A DNA stretch of 64,000 nucleotides. Source: Sphingobacteriales bacterium (GTDB lineage: Bacteria; Bacteroidota; Bacteroidia; Chitinophagales; Chitinophagaceae). Of this stretch, positions 16,182-25,251 are shown piece after piece. Below the pieces are notes generated by a model. The model saw only the letters and a program-made list of their open reading frames with translations. It made no database searches and was not told where the DNA came from. The stretch is from assembly GCA_016219985.1 (NCBI GenBank), contig JACRJO010000032.1:558001-622000 (forward strand). Direction: 5' to 3'. Within the stretch, counting starts at the first letter, position 1; every line of letters starts with the position of its first letter. The position numbers and the translations under genes were made by a program.

Positions 16182-16822
16182 GTCTTATCCATTACCCTTT
16201 TTGATTTCAGGGCATCAAGCGCCTGTTTCTTGGCCTCAATTTCTTTTTCCGTATTGCGCTGGTCTTCCTGGTTGTTTTTGAGTTTTTTCTCCAGGTCAGA
16301 CTGATCGTCCTTCAATCCCCGCAGCTTTTTCTCCGCTTTGGAAACAGCCTCTTCCTGCGCAATGATATCCAGTTCCAGGTTTTCCGCCACCACATCCGGC
16401 TGCAGCCCGTTCAGGAAGGATTTGATCTTTTCCACCTGGGTCGCATCAAATGTGGATTTCATATTGTTACCGTCTTTCTGGATGATCAGGTAGATAATGG
16501 ATGCCTCGGACTTGCGGCCCCTGGATTCCACTTTCAGGATATAATCCATCGGGTCGGGGCTGATATCGGCAATAAAAGCATTCCTGAAATTGCGGAAGCC
16601 CTTATCCTTGTTGAAAAGTCCTTTCTCCTCTTTCGATTTATACCCCAGTTTTCCCATTCTCCTGACGATCGCATTCTCCACGGCTTCGGGAGGATAGGGA
16701 TAATCGATCAGGAAAGCGGGCTGCTTTTTTTTGTCATATTCGGTTGTGCCCTCATAAGCCTGTGCGGAAAGGAGAACCTGGAAACCCAGTAACACCACTA
16801 AGGATAAGAATAGTTGCTTCAT
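16178..16822 (-). CDS. Exported coiled-coil protein, function unknown
   Basis: The 214-residue protein has a signal peptide (MKQLFLSLVVLLGFQVLLSAQ), a globular middle part with FIADISPDPMDYILKVESRG, and a C-terminal coiled coil from about residue 150 rich in K, E and L (KAEKKLRGLKDDQSDLEKKL). No enzyme motif is seen. The 3' end overlaps that of the cytochrome c peroxidase gene by 4 bases in convergent orientation. Confidence 0.65.
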   Translation of the reverse strand: MKQLFLSLVVLLGFQVLLSAQAYEGTTEYDKKKQPAFLIDYPYPPEAVENAIVRRMGKLGYKSKEEKGLFNKDKGFRNFRNAFIADISPDPMDYILKVESRGRKSEASIIYLIIQKDGNNMKSTFDATQVEKIKSFLNGLQPDVVAENLELDIIAQEEAVSKAEKKLRGLKDDQSDLEKKLKNNQEDQRNTEKEIEAKKQALDALKSKRVMDKT

Positions 16823-16930
16823 AACCGGTATTTTTTAGGAATAAAGATACGGCAGGGCGGCAAAGCGTTGCAACGATGCTAAATAAAAAATCCCGTCGCC
16901 CCGGAATTCGTTTTTTGCCGGGCTAACAAT

Positions 16931-16938
16931 TACTTTTG
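16931..16938 (+). promoter_or_regulatory. Probable -7 element for the flippase gene
   Basis: TACTTTTG matches TAnnTTTG and lies 50 bases before the TTG start. A TTG triplet lies 13 rather than 19 bases upstream, so the -33 element is unclear. Confidence 0.4.
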
Positions 16939-16988
16939 CCCGGATAGCCCCGGCGGAAGGGGTCCCCGTTTATAAAATTTCCAATTCG

Positions 16989-18500
16989 TTGAGTGGTATT
17001 AAAAAACTGGCCGGTCAGACCCTTTGGTATGGTGTACCCACCATTGCCAGCCGTTTTATTGGCTACCTGATGAACCTGACCCTGCCGCTGATCTTTGCCC
17101 AGCCTTCCAAAACGGCCGACCTGACCCAGGTCTATGCCATCATTCCCTTCCTGAATGTGCTGTTCACCTACGGACTGGAGACGGCCTATTTCCGGTTTTC
17201 GCAGGATCAGGACCGTCAGAAACTATATAACACGCTTTCCATTTCCCTGGTCGGGTCCACCCTTTTTTTTACCGTGCTTCTTTTATTGTGCCGGGGAACG
17301 ATTGCCCGCCTTGCCAACCTGGAACAGCATCCTGAATATATTACCTGGATGGCCGTTATTATTTTCTTTGATGCCATCAGCACCCTGGCTTTTGCCCGGC
17401 TGCGCCAGGAAAACAGGCCAAAGCGGTATGCATTCGCCCGTGTTGCCGGGGTAATGATGAATGTGCTGGTGGTACTGCTGTTCCTGGCCGTCATTCCCCG
17501 TTATGTGAATAAGCACCCGGACAGTTTCCTGGGTACATTTTACAATAAAGAAACCGGTATTGGTTATTACCTGATCGGGAATATCTGCGGATCTGCATTC
17601 ACCTTTCTCCTGCTGCGGAAAGAATTCTCGCAAATCCGGTTCCGGTTTGATATGGCGCTCTGGAAAAAGATCATGCACTATTCCTATCCCCTGGTAATCG
17701 TGGGAATGGGAGGAATGGTGAATGATATGCTGAGCCGGCTGATTTACCAGCACGTGGTGGACCTGCCCGTGGAAGCCGCCAAACACGAACTCGGCATCTT
17801 CGGAAATATTTACCGGCTGGCCGTGCTGATCACCATCATGATCCAGGCCTTCCGGATGGCTGCTGAGCCTTTTTTCTTCAACCGCAGTAAAGAGGAGGAT
17901 GCGCCAAAGACCTATGCCAGGATCATGAAGTTTTTTGTAATCGCCACCTGCTTTATGTTCCTTTTTATCAGCTTATATATTGATGTGTTCCGCTGGTTCT
18001 TTATCGCCGTCCACAAACCCGCCTGGGTGGAAGGCCTGTACGTGGTACCCCTGCTGGCCCTGGGTAATATTTTTCTCGGCATCTATTATAATCTCAGCAT
18101 CTGGTATAAACTTACCAGCCAGAACATGCTGGGAGCCGGTATTACCCTTGCCGGTGCGGCGATAACCATTGTACTGAATATCCTGCTGATCCCGAAGTTC
18201 CATTACCTCGGCGCCGCCATTGCCACTTTCTGCTGCTACCTGTTTATGATGATCACCAGTTATGTACTCGGGCAAAAATATTACCCCGTGCCCTATGCGC
18301 GGAAAAAACTGATCGCTTACCTGGTACTGGTGGTCCTGATCTTCCTGGCACACAGGGGGATTGCCTATTTCGTGGAAAATCACTGGGCCAACCTCGCCGC
18401 GGCCACTGCCTTGCTCGGGTTCTTTACCTGGTTTGTAGCGAAGATTGAAAGAAAGGAGCTGGAAAAACTACCAATCGTCGGAAAATTCTACAGAAGATAA
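16989..18500 (+). CDS. Polysaccharide flippase (Wzx/MATE-like) membrane protein
   Basis: This 503-residue integral membrane protein has about 14 hydrophobic segments. It begins with the N-terminal pattern SGIKKLAGQTLWYGVPTIAS seen in oligosaccharide flippases of the MOP superfamily, which move lipid-linked sugar units across the inner membrane. The start is TTG; the first ATG would remove the first helix. No glycosyltransferase gene is adjacent, so the substrate is unknown. The stop codon runs directly into a repeat array whose units resemble the last bases of this gene. Confidence 0.85.
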   Translation: MSGIKKLAGQTLWYGVPTIASRFIGYLMNLTLPLIFAQPSKTADLTQVYAIIPFLNVLFTYGLETAYFRFSQDQDRQKLYNTLSISLVGSTLFFTVLLLLCRGTIARLANLEQHPEYITWMAVIIFFDAISTLAFARLRQENRPKRYAFARVAGVMMNVLVVLLFLAVIPRYVNKHPDSFLGTFYNKETGIGYYLIGNICGSAFTFLLLRKEFSQIRFRFDMALWKKIMHYSYPLVIVGMGGMVNDMLSRLIYQHVVDLPVEAAKHELGIFGNIYRLAVLITIMIQAFRMAAEPFFFNRSKEEDAPKTYARIMKFFVIATCFMFLFISLYIDVFRWFFIAVHKPAWVEGLYVVPLLALGNIFLGIYYNLSIWYKLTSQNMLGAGITLAGAAITIVLNILLIPKFHYLGAAIATFCCYLFMMITSYVLGQKYYPVPYARKKLIAYLVLVVLIFLAHRGIAYFVENHWANLAAATALLGFFTWFVAKIERKELEKLPIVGKFYRR

Positions 18501-18938
18501 TTTTTCGATTAGCCAATGTGCCAATTAGCCAATTAACCCTATTGCTGAACAGTTCTTACACTATTGGAAAAACTTTTTATCCGAAGCCCCTGACAATTAT
18601 CAACTGACATCTGACAACTAATACACTTCATGGAACGGGAGAATCTTTATTACTGCTAAATTACACAGAAGACAATTGCCAATGTGCCAATTAGCCAATT
18701 AACCCTATTGCTGAACAGTCTTTACTTTATAGAAAAAACTTTTCATCCGAAGCCCCTGACAACTGTCAACTAATACACTTCATGGAACGGGAGAATCTTT
18801 ATTACTGCTAAATTACACAGAAGACAATTGCCAATGTGCCAATTAACCCTATTGCTGAACAGTTCTTACACTATTGGAAAAACTTTTCATTCGAAGTCTC
18901 TGACATCTGTCAACTGACAACTGCCAACTGTCAACTAA
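18501..18938 (-). repeat. Three tandem copies of a 152-166 bp composite repeat
   Basis: The word ccaatgtgcc recurs at 18513, 18679 and 18831, marking three near-identical units. Each unit holds octamers (TTAGCCAA type), ttgctgaacagt, gaaaaactttt.atccgaag, heptamers of the TTGTCAG type, and cacttcatggaacgggagaa. The last heptamers run into the TAG stop of the MBL hydrolase gene on the minus strand. The same element lies in the opposite orientation at 14.4-14.67 kb. No gene was seen here. Confidence 0.85.
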
Positions 18939-19579
18939 CTAAATCCCACAAACGGATTATTCCTCTTCTCAAACCCCACCGTCGTTACCGGTCCATGCCC
19001 GGAATACACTTTGGTCTCATCCGGAAGGGTAAAAAATTGGGTCCGGATACTGCTGACCAGGGTTTCCATACTGCCGCCCGGCAGGTCGGTCCGCCCGATA
19101 CTGCCGCTAAAGAGCACATCCCCGCCGATAATAAAACCACCTGCCGCATGGTAAAAGGAGACACTGCCCGGTGAGTGCCCGGGTGTAAAACGGATCTCCA
19201 GTTCATCCGCCCCGATTTTAACAATATTTCTTTCTGCCAGGTAAACCAATGGCCCATCATAATTGTCAAAGGGCAGTTGCCACATCTGGCCCGACTGCGG
19301 CGCAAAATCCAGGACCGGTTTTTCCCGCTCATGGATATGCAAGGCCAGGCCCCAGGTATCATGCACAAATTGGTTCCCGAACACATGATCCAGGTGACAG
19401 TGGGTATTTAGCAGCAATACCGGGATCAGCCCGGATTTTTCAATGCCCGTTTTTAATTCGTCCCTTTCAGCCGGGAAATAACAGCCCGGATCTATAATGC
19501 AGCATTGCTTTTGTTCGTTATACAGGACATAGGTGTTCTCCCGGACGGGACTAAAAGTGAAGGACTTAACATGTAACAT
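18935..19579 (-). CDS. MBL-fold metallo-hydrolase, glyoxalase II-like
   Basis: The 214-residue protein has the complete metallo-beta-lactamase metal site: THCHLDH at 59-65 (H60, H62, D64, H65), FTPGHSPGS (H135), GGDVLF (D154) and YSGHGP (H195). The overall pattern fits hydroxyacylglutathione hydrolase-like enzymes that cleave thioesters. The start MLHVKSFTFSPVREN is chosen because the in-frame extension upstream lacks family character. Its TAG stop is embedded in a heptamer array. The substrate is not known. Confidence 0.88.
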   Translation of the reverse strand: MLHVKSFTFSPVRENTYVLYNEQKQCCIIDPGCYFPAERDELKTGIEKSGLIPVLLLNTHCHLDHVFGNQFVHDTWGLALHIHEREKPVLDFAPQSGQMWQLPFDNYDGPLVYLAERNIVKIGADELEIRFTPGHSPGSVSFYHAAGGFIIGGDVLFSGSIGRTDLPGGSMETLVSSIRTQFFTLPDETKVYSGHGPVTTVGFEKRNNPFVGFS

Positions 19580-19810
19580 GGATGGTTTTTTCGTACTTTT
19601 AAAGGCACTCTCTGAATTCCTCCCAAAGAGGGACTTCGTGATGCATCCGTTCAAAAGTACAAAATAGCTATTTTTGATCAGGGGCCTGCAGAAATTCCAT
19701 TCGCCGCTGTACCCCGGATCCTGGATTGGCGTTGCCCTGAAATACAGTGCCGGGCCGCCCAAAACAGAAAACGAACGATTCAATAGTATCGAAACAGTAA
19801 GTATCAGACT

Positions 19811-22800
19811 ATGAAAAGAACAGTAAGCCTTATTACCTGCCTTTCCTTATTCTTTGCCCTGCAAACTGCGGCACAGGTAAATACCGTGGAATTCGGAAAG
19901 AACAGGGTCCAGTACCAGAAATTCAGCTGGAAATATTACCAGACCGAGAACTTCAACAGCTATTTCAGCCAGGACGGGCTGGGCCTGGGCAAATATGTGG
20001 CCCAGATCGCCGAAGCCGAACTGCCTTCTATTGAAGAATATGTAGAGTACGGTTTACAGCGCCGGATCAATATTGTGATCTATAACAATTTCGATGAAAT
20101 GCAGCAGTCGAATATCGGGATCGGGATCGACTGGCAGAATACCGGCGGGGTGACAAAGCTGGTGAACAATAAAATGATCGTGTACTATGACGGCAACCAT
20201 GAGAACCTGCGCCGCCAGATCCGCCAGGGCATTGCCCGCAACCTGGTAGAAAACCTGCTTTTCGGGGATGATCTCGGTGAATTTGCCGCCAACCAGGCTT
20301 TGCTGGACCTGCCCAAATGGCTGACCGATGGCTATATTGCCTACGCGGCTGAAAACTGGAGTACTTCCCTCGACGATGACCTGCGGGGCGTGATGCTGGC
20401 CGGGAGTTACCGTAATTTTTACCAGTTTGCATTCGACAAACCCCTGCTGGCCGGGCATGCTTTCTGGAAATATATCGCCGATAAATATGGCAAGAACAAA
20501 ACAACTTATTTTCTTTACCTGGCCCGCATCTACCGCAATCTCAATAATGCTTCTTATAAGATTGCCAAAAAGAAATTCAAAGTCATCCTCCGGGAATTCA
20601 TGACGGATGTGCAAACCCAGTACTTCAAGGATATCAGCGGCCGCCGCAATACTCCCAAGGGTCAGCTGTCCGTCAGTGAATATATCGGCAAAAAAGATTT
20701 TATCCATTTCAACGCCAACCCCGTTCCCCGCAGTTTTTCTTATGCCGTGGTCGAATTTAACCAGGGTCGTTACCAGGTGGTGCTCATGGAAAATTTCATC
20801 AATAAAAAAATCCTGCTGAAACAGGGAGTCCGCTCCCGGGAAGAGGAGAAACATCCCAATTACCCCCTGCTGGCCTGGGACGGGAAAGGCACCCGCCTCG
20901 CCGTATTGTACCACGAGGAAGGCAAGACCAAATTCTTCGTCTATGACCTGGTAAACCGGGTAAAGCTCTGGAAACAGGAGATCCCGAAATTTGACCAGGT
21001 ACAGGATATGAAATACATGCTCGACAACAATACCCTCGTGCTGAGCGCGGTAAGAAGCGGCCAGTCGGATATCTATGTGTATAAGATCGACAAACAGAGC
21101 ATTGAACAGATCACCAATGATGTGTATGATGACCTGGACCCCTCCTTTGTGGCATTCCCGAACAAGACCGGTATCCTGTATTCCAGCAACCGCCCTTCCG
21201 CACAGGCGGCCAGCAGTGACGATTCATTACCCGGGCGGCATTTCAATATCTATCTCGTGGACAACTGGAATAAATCGGATGTAAAGCAGATCTCCAAACT
21301 AACGGACCTGCGGCTGGGGAATGCCCGTTTCCCTTCGCAGTACAATACCTCGCACTTCACCTTTGTGAGCGATGAAAACGGGATCAATAACCGCTATGCC
21401 GGTTTCTTTACCACCGAAAGGGCGGGACTGGATACGCTGGTCTTCATCGGCGATGAAATGCTGCGCAACCCGCCGCAAAAAGAAGTGGACAGCCTGCTGA
21501 AAGAATGGGGCAAGACCGATATCGACTCGGTAGGATTTGTTTCCATTACCAATGATTCATCGTATGTATTCCCGCTGACCAATTACCAGAGCAGCATGCT
21601 GGAAACCCGCACGGCAGGAGATAACCAGCAGGTTTCGGAAGTGGTAAAACTGGGAGATGTGAAACTGCTTTATCGCCTGAAAGTGGATGAGAACACCCTT
21701 CGTCGCCGGAATATCAGCGCCCGGCCGACCGAATACATGCGCAAAGTGATCGAGGAGGAAAAGAAAGCGGCCCGGAAGGAAGCGGTGATTACCGCCAAGA
21801 CGGATACCCTGTCCAAAAAACAACAGGACTTTTTTAATACCGGCTTCGAAGAAGACAAGGCTGATAGCAGCAAAAAAGTGGGCGACGTGGTAAAAGCCGA
21901 TGAGATCGTCAAAGAATCTGTATTGAAAAAAGCGAAAGTGTTTGAATACCGCCCGCCCAAATTCTTTAACGATTACCTGGTGAGCGGTTTCAATAATAAT
22001 GTGCTGGTAACCCGCTTCCAGCCCTACCAGGGAGGCAGCGGCCCCATCCAGCTCAGTAATAACGACCCGCTGAACGGGATCATCCGGCTGGGTACTTCCG
22101 ACTTATTCGAGGACTGGAAAATAGCGGGCGGTTTCCGCGTCAGCACGGACCTGAACAATAACGAATATATCTTCACCTCGCAGTACCTGAAAAAGCGGCT
22201 GGATTACGGCGTCACCTATTACCGGAATACAGCCATGTATAACAGCAATGTGGGGGAAGTAAAACTCTTTTCCAACCTCTACCAGGGAACCATTTCCTAT
22301 CCGTTTAACAAAGTAAGAAGCCTCCGCTTCAACCTGGGTTACCGGAGCGATAAATATGTATTCAAGGGAAACAAGGATGTACCGGTCAGCCTGGATATTC
22401 CCGATGAAAAAAATACCTATGCGCTGGCCCATATCGAATTTATCCACGACGATGCCATCAGCCCGGTGCTGAATATCTGGAACGGTCTTCGCTGGAAAAT
22501 ATATTTTGATTACAATGCCCAGGTCGGCAAGAAGAACCAGGCCGGTTCCGGCGATTTTCCTTATATCATGAACTTTGGATTTGATGCCCGTCATTACCTC
22601 CCCATTTACCGGAACGTAACCTGGGCGGTCAGGGCCGCAGCTGATTTCTCCTGGGGCACTCAAAAGATTATTTATTACCTGGGCGGGGTGGACAACTGGC
22701 TGATGTTTGGTAAAAACCAGCGCAGGGATGGCTCCTATAAATATTTTGATCCGACCAATACACCCGACCCGGATGCCGAATACGCCTACCAGGCGCTGGC

Positions 22801-23194
22801 CGTAAACCTGCGTGGATTTACCCAGAATGTGGCCAATGGTAACAATGCCTTTGTGATCAACAGTGAAATCCGTGTACCGGTCTTCACCACCATCTTTAAT
22901 AAGCCGATCAACAATGCCTTTCTCCGGAATTTCCAGATCGTGCAGTTTGCCGATCTTGGTACCGCCTGGAACGGCGCCTATGATAAATGGGTACGCCCCT
23001 CGGTCACTTATTCTTCCATACCCATCACTGTCAAAGTAAAAGCCGGTGGTATCGGTCCCTTTGCCGGCGGCTATGGCTTCGGCGCCCGCAGCACCCTGCT
23101 CGGTTATTTCCTGCGCTTTGATGCAGCCTGGGAAATGAAGGGGGTTTTCAGGGGTAAACCAAAATATTATTTTGCGATGGGGCTTGATTTCTGA
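19811..23194 (+). CDS. Large exported peptidase-like/beta-propeller/beta-barrel protein
   Basis: The 1127-residue protein has a signal peptide (cleavage after ALQTAAQ). Residues about 25-280 form an M-like peptidase-family region without a clear HExxH. Residues about 300-570 have TolB-like propeller repeats (LDPSFVAFPNKTGILYSSN). A charged linker near 640-700 is followed by a C-terminal beta-barrel from about 740 that ends MGLDF, as outer-membrane proteins do. Often such proteins are labelled TolB-like. It probably sits in the outer membrane with a periplasmic or surface-exposed propeller. The function is unknown. A good terminator follows. Confidence 0.7.
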   Translation: MKRTVSLITCLSLFFALQTAAQVNTVEFGKNRVQYQKFSWKYYQTENFNSYFSQDGLGLGKYVAQIAEAELPSIEEYVEYGLQRRINIVIYNNFDEMQQSNIGIGIDWQNTGGVTKLVNNKMIVYYDGNHENLRRQIRQGIARNLVENLLFGDDLGEFAANQALLDLPKWLTDGYIAYAAENWSTSLDDDLRGVMLAGSYRNFYQFAFDKPLLAGHAFWKYIADKYGKNKTTYFLYLARIYRNLNNASYKIAKKKFKVILREFMTDVQTQYFKDISGRRNTPKGQLSVSEYIGKKDFIHFNANPVPRSFSYAVVEFNQGRYQVVLMENFINKKILLKQGVRSREEEKHPNYPLLAWDGKGTRLAVLYHEEGKTKFFVYDLVNRVKLWKQEIPKFDQVQDMKYMLDNNTLVLSAVRSGQSDIYVYKIDKQSIEQITNDVYDDLDPSFVAFPNKTGILYSSNRPSAQAASSDDSLPGRHFNIYLVDNWNKSDVKQISKLTDLRLGNARFPSQYNTSHFTFVSDENGINNRYAGFFTTERAGLDTLVFIGDEMLRNPPQKEVDSLLKEWGKTDIDSVGFVSITNDSSYVFPLTNYQSSMLETRTAGDNQQVSEVVKLGDVKLLYRLKVDENTLRRRNISARPTEYMRKVIEEEKKAARKEAVITAKTDTLSKKQQDFFNTGFEEDKADSSKKVGDVVKADEIVKESVLKKAKVFEYRPPKFFNDYLVSGFNNNVLVTRFQPYQGGSGPIQLSNNDPLNGIIRLGTSDLFEDWKIAGGFRVSTDLNNNEYIFTSQYLKKRLDYGVTYYRNTAMYNSNVGEVKLFSNLYQGTISYPFNKVRSLRFNLGYRSDKYVFKGNKDVPVSLDIPDEKNTYALAHIEFIHDDAISPVLNIWNGLRWKIYFDYNAQVGKKNQAGSGDFPYIMNFGFDARHYLPIYRNVTWAVRAAADFSWGTQKIIYYLGGVDNWLMFGKNQRRDGSYKYFDPTNTPDPDAEYAYQALAVNLRGFTQNVANGNNAFVINSEIRVPVFTTIFNKPINNAFLRNFQIVQFADLGTAWNGAYDKWVRPSVTYSSIPITVKVKAGGIGPFAGGYGFGARSTLLGYFLRFDAAWEMKGVFRGKPKYYFAMGLDF

Positions 23195-23265
23195 TAGCTG
23201 TCAAAAAGATAAATCATGGCAGTTTCCCCCGGGTGAGTGGCATCTCAATAGAATTAAAACAATAA

Positions 23266-23304
23266 AAAAGGCTTTGAATATTTATTCGAAGCCTTTTAAT
23301 TTTA
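23266..23304 (+). terminator. Rho-independent terminator after the 1127-residue protein gene
   Basis: The arms aaaaggctttgaa and ttcgaagcctttt form a 13-position stem with one mismatch and a short AT loop, followed by aatttt. It lies 70 bases after the stop codon and just 6 bases before the next start codon. It may work in both directions. Confidence 0.8.
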
Positions 23305-23310
23305 ATACAA

Positions 23311-24000
23311 ATGAGCAGACTACTGATTTTACTCTTTATTTTTTTCTCCTGCAATACCATTGCAAGGAAGGGCTACGGCGCCAAAAAACAAAAGACAGAG
23401 TCACCTGAAACCATAAAAGCCTGGCTGACTAAACAGGGGTTTCATTCAGACCAGGTATTTTCAATAGCCCCTGAATATTACCTGGAATATACAATAGGCT
23501 CCCAAAGCGCCCCCTTGCTTTTTGATGTGAAATCCGGAAAATTCCTGGCCATTGGCTTTACAAACGGTAAATATTGTCCCAAAGAAATTGACAAATCTTT
23601 TGCAAATGTGTTGCCTTATCAATTACTAAAAGTGAAACCCGACAGCTTTCTTGTCAGCGAGTCAGTGCAGGTCCCTGCCGGGTACACGTTGAAAGACAAG
23701 GACAAATTCAGGCACAGGTATGATACGACCGTATATACGCTTGAAAATATGCGCCATTTGATCAGGACACTAAATGGCGAACCGGTAACGGAGATTTCAG
23801 GCCGGGAGGCAGATTATATTCTGTTGCTCCCTTTCGCCCTGTACCTGGGCAATAGAATCCAGGTAAAGGATTTGAAAAAATATTACTATTCGGCACTCAG
23901 CAACAGGTTTTCAAAAATCAGTATCGCCTTTATCAATTCAGATAAACAACAATGGTGGGGTGAAAAATGGAACCATAGCAATACGATGAAATACTATTAG
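23311..24000 (+). CDS. Predicted lipoprotein, function unknown
   Basis: The 229-residue protein starts MSRLLILLFIFFSCNTIA, with FFSC as a likely lipobox. The mature part has no recognised motif; it contains VLPYQLLKVKPDSFLVSES and ends NHSNTMKYY. Because a terminator stands directly upstream, its promoter must lie within or very close to that hairpin, which is unusual. It converges with the DUF1361 gene. Confidence 0.6.
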   Translation: MSRLLILLFIFFSCNTIARKGYGAKKQKTESPETIKAWLTKQGFHSDQVFSIAPEYYLEYTIGSQSAPLLFDVKSGKFLAIGFTNGKYCPKEIDKSFANVLPYQLLKVKPDSFLVSESVQVPAGYTLKDKDKFRHRYDTTVYTLENMRHLIRTLNGEPVTEISGREADYILLLPFALYLGNRIQVKDLKKYYYSALSNRFSKISIAFINSDKQQWWGEKWNHSNTMKYY

Positions 24001-24010
24001 CAAAGATTTC

Positions 24011-24685
24011 TTATACAGATTCCCCCATTTTTTTCACTGACAAATACAGCAGGGTCATAAAAACCGCGTAGGTACCCGTCATTCCCCAGGCATACCAGTT
24101 ATCCAGCGGATTCAGGACAAGACCGGAGATTTCAGTAAACAGGTTAACCGGGTCCGTCAGCACATCCCAGCTGTTAAACCGGAGAAAACGGCCGATATAA
24201 ATCCCCAGTGCGTTCAGCCACATCACGAGAAAGACCAGGAAGAGGCTGAGACGCGGCCCCCGCTCTCCCCCAATGATCCCTTCCACCCGTCGCAGGGAAA
24301 TGATTCCAAATAAAATGCCATTCCACGCAAAGGAAAAGATCAGCAGCAGGTCAAACCATTTGGGGGCTGACCGGACATGGATCAAATGAAAAAGATCCGT
24401 GATGATATAAAAGGAATTGGGAATAAACAGGAGCCATAGAGCAAGCAGGGCCACCCGCCTGATTTTATTTTCGACTACTTCCGTATGGGCTGACATCCAA
24501 CGGGTGATCCCGTAAGGCACAAAGGCCAGGAACAGGTTCCAGGGAAGAAAAATATACCCGATCGTTTGGGTAACAATCATCCGGGCCGCCAGCAATCCGC
24601 AACTGAAGAGCGCGGATGCCAGCAACCACTGATCCAGGGTAACGGGTGATTTCGCTGTTTTCATAATAGAAAAAGGTTCATGCAT
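24011..24685 (-). CDS. DUF1361 family membrane protein
   Basis: The 224-residue protein has about six membrane segments and the DUF1361 hallmarks PWNLFLAFVPYGITRW, FIPNSFYIITDLFHL and FLVMWLNALGIYIGRFLRFN. The role of the family is unknown. The start is 2 bases after the dgkA stop, so the two genes are probably co-translated. An internal ATG seven codons later (MKTAKSP) is an alternative start. Confidence 0.85.
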   Translation of the reverse strand: MHEPFSIMKTAKSPVTLDQWLLASALFSCGLLAARMIVTQTIGYIFLPWNLFLAFVPYGITRWMSAHTEVVENKIRRVALLALWLLFIPNSFYIITDLFHLIHVRSAPKWFDLLLIFSFAWNGILFGIISLRRVEGIIGGERGPRLSLFLVFLVMWLNALGIYIGRFLRFNSWDVLTDPVNLFTEISGLVLNPLDNWYAWGMTGTYAVFMTLLYLSVKKMGESV

Positions 24686-24687
24686 AA

Positions 24688-25056
24688 TTATAATTTAGGG
24701 ATAAATACCAGGCAGCCCGTCAGCAGGGCCACCACAGCCGCCACCAGCACAGCCGCTGCCGCCACATCCTTGATGTATTTTACTTTCGGGTGCCATTCCG
24801 GGGAAACCAGATCCATTATTCGTTCAATAGCCGAATTCATCAGCTCTGTGATCCAGACCAAACCGGTCACAACCACCAGGGCGAGTAGCTCGCTGCCCGA
24901 TATATGAAAGAAAAGAATCAATACGGTCACCGCCACGGTAGCCAGGGCATGCAGCAGGGCGTTAGGTTCTTCCAGGAAGAAATCAATTACTCCCCGGATA
25001 GCATACCGAAAGCTGTTCAGCCGCGCTTTTAAAGAAAAGGATTCCTTTTTACGCAT
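24688..25056 (-). CDS. dgkA: Diacylglycerol kinase / undecaprenol kinase family protein
   Basis: The 122-residue, three-helix membrane enzyme has the family signature ELMNSAIERIMDLVSPEW followed by KYIKDVAAAAVL, including conserved E, N, D and K residues. The family phosphorylates diacylglycerol or undecaprenol in the inner membrane; in non-proteobacteria the undecaprenol activity is common, supporting recycling of the cell-wall lipid carrier. The downstream DUF1361 gene is almost contiguous. Confidence 0.9.
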   Translation of the reverse strand: MRKKESFSLKARLNSFRYAIRGVIDFFLEEPNALLHALATVAVTVLILFFHISGSELLALVVVTGLVWITELMNSAIERIMDLVSPEWHPKVKYIKDVAAAAVLVAAVVALLTGCLVFIPKL

Positions 25057-25251
25057 AATTATATTTTAAAAGAAATTGGTTCATAAGCCGATCAATTAAT
25101 ACCACTGCCGGGGTTCGGTTCAGGCCGGATACAAACGGTATTAACTGAACACATTTAAGACTGTAACTTCTCGTCTAATAATTACCACCGGCAGGGAGTA
25201 ATAAATAATTAATAATCAAACTGACTTTTGCTGACAAAGTAAACTCCCTGG

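Noticed and set aside
19580..19783. A 68-residue N-terminal extension of the MBL hydrolase
   Set aside because: The extension lacks signal-peptide or domain character, and MLHVKSFTFSPV matches the usual beginning of the family.
25224..25240. A third ACTTTT...CAAAGT site like the regulator operators
   Set aside because: The arms match at only six of eight positions and the site is 168 bases from the nearest downstream start codon; similarity may be chance.
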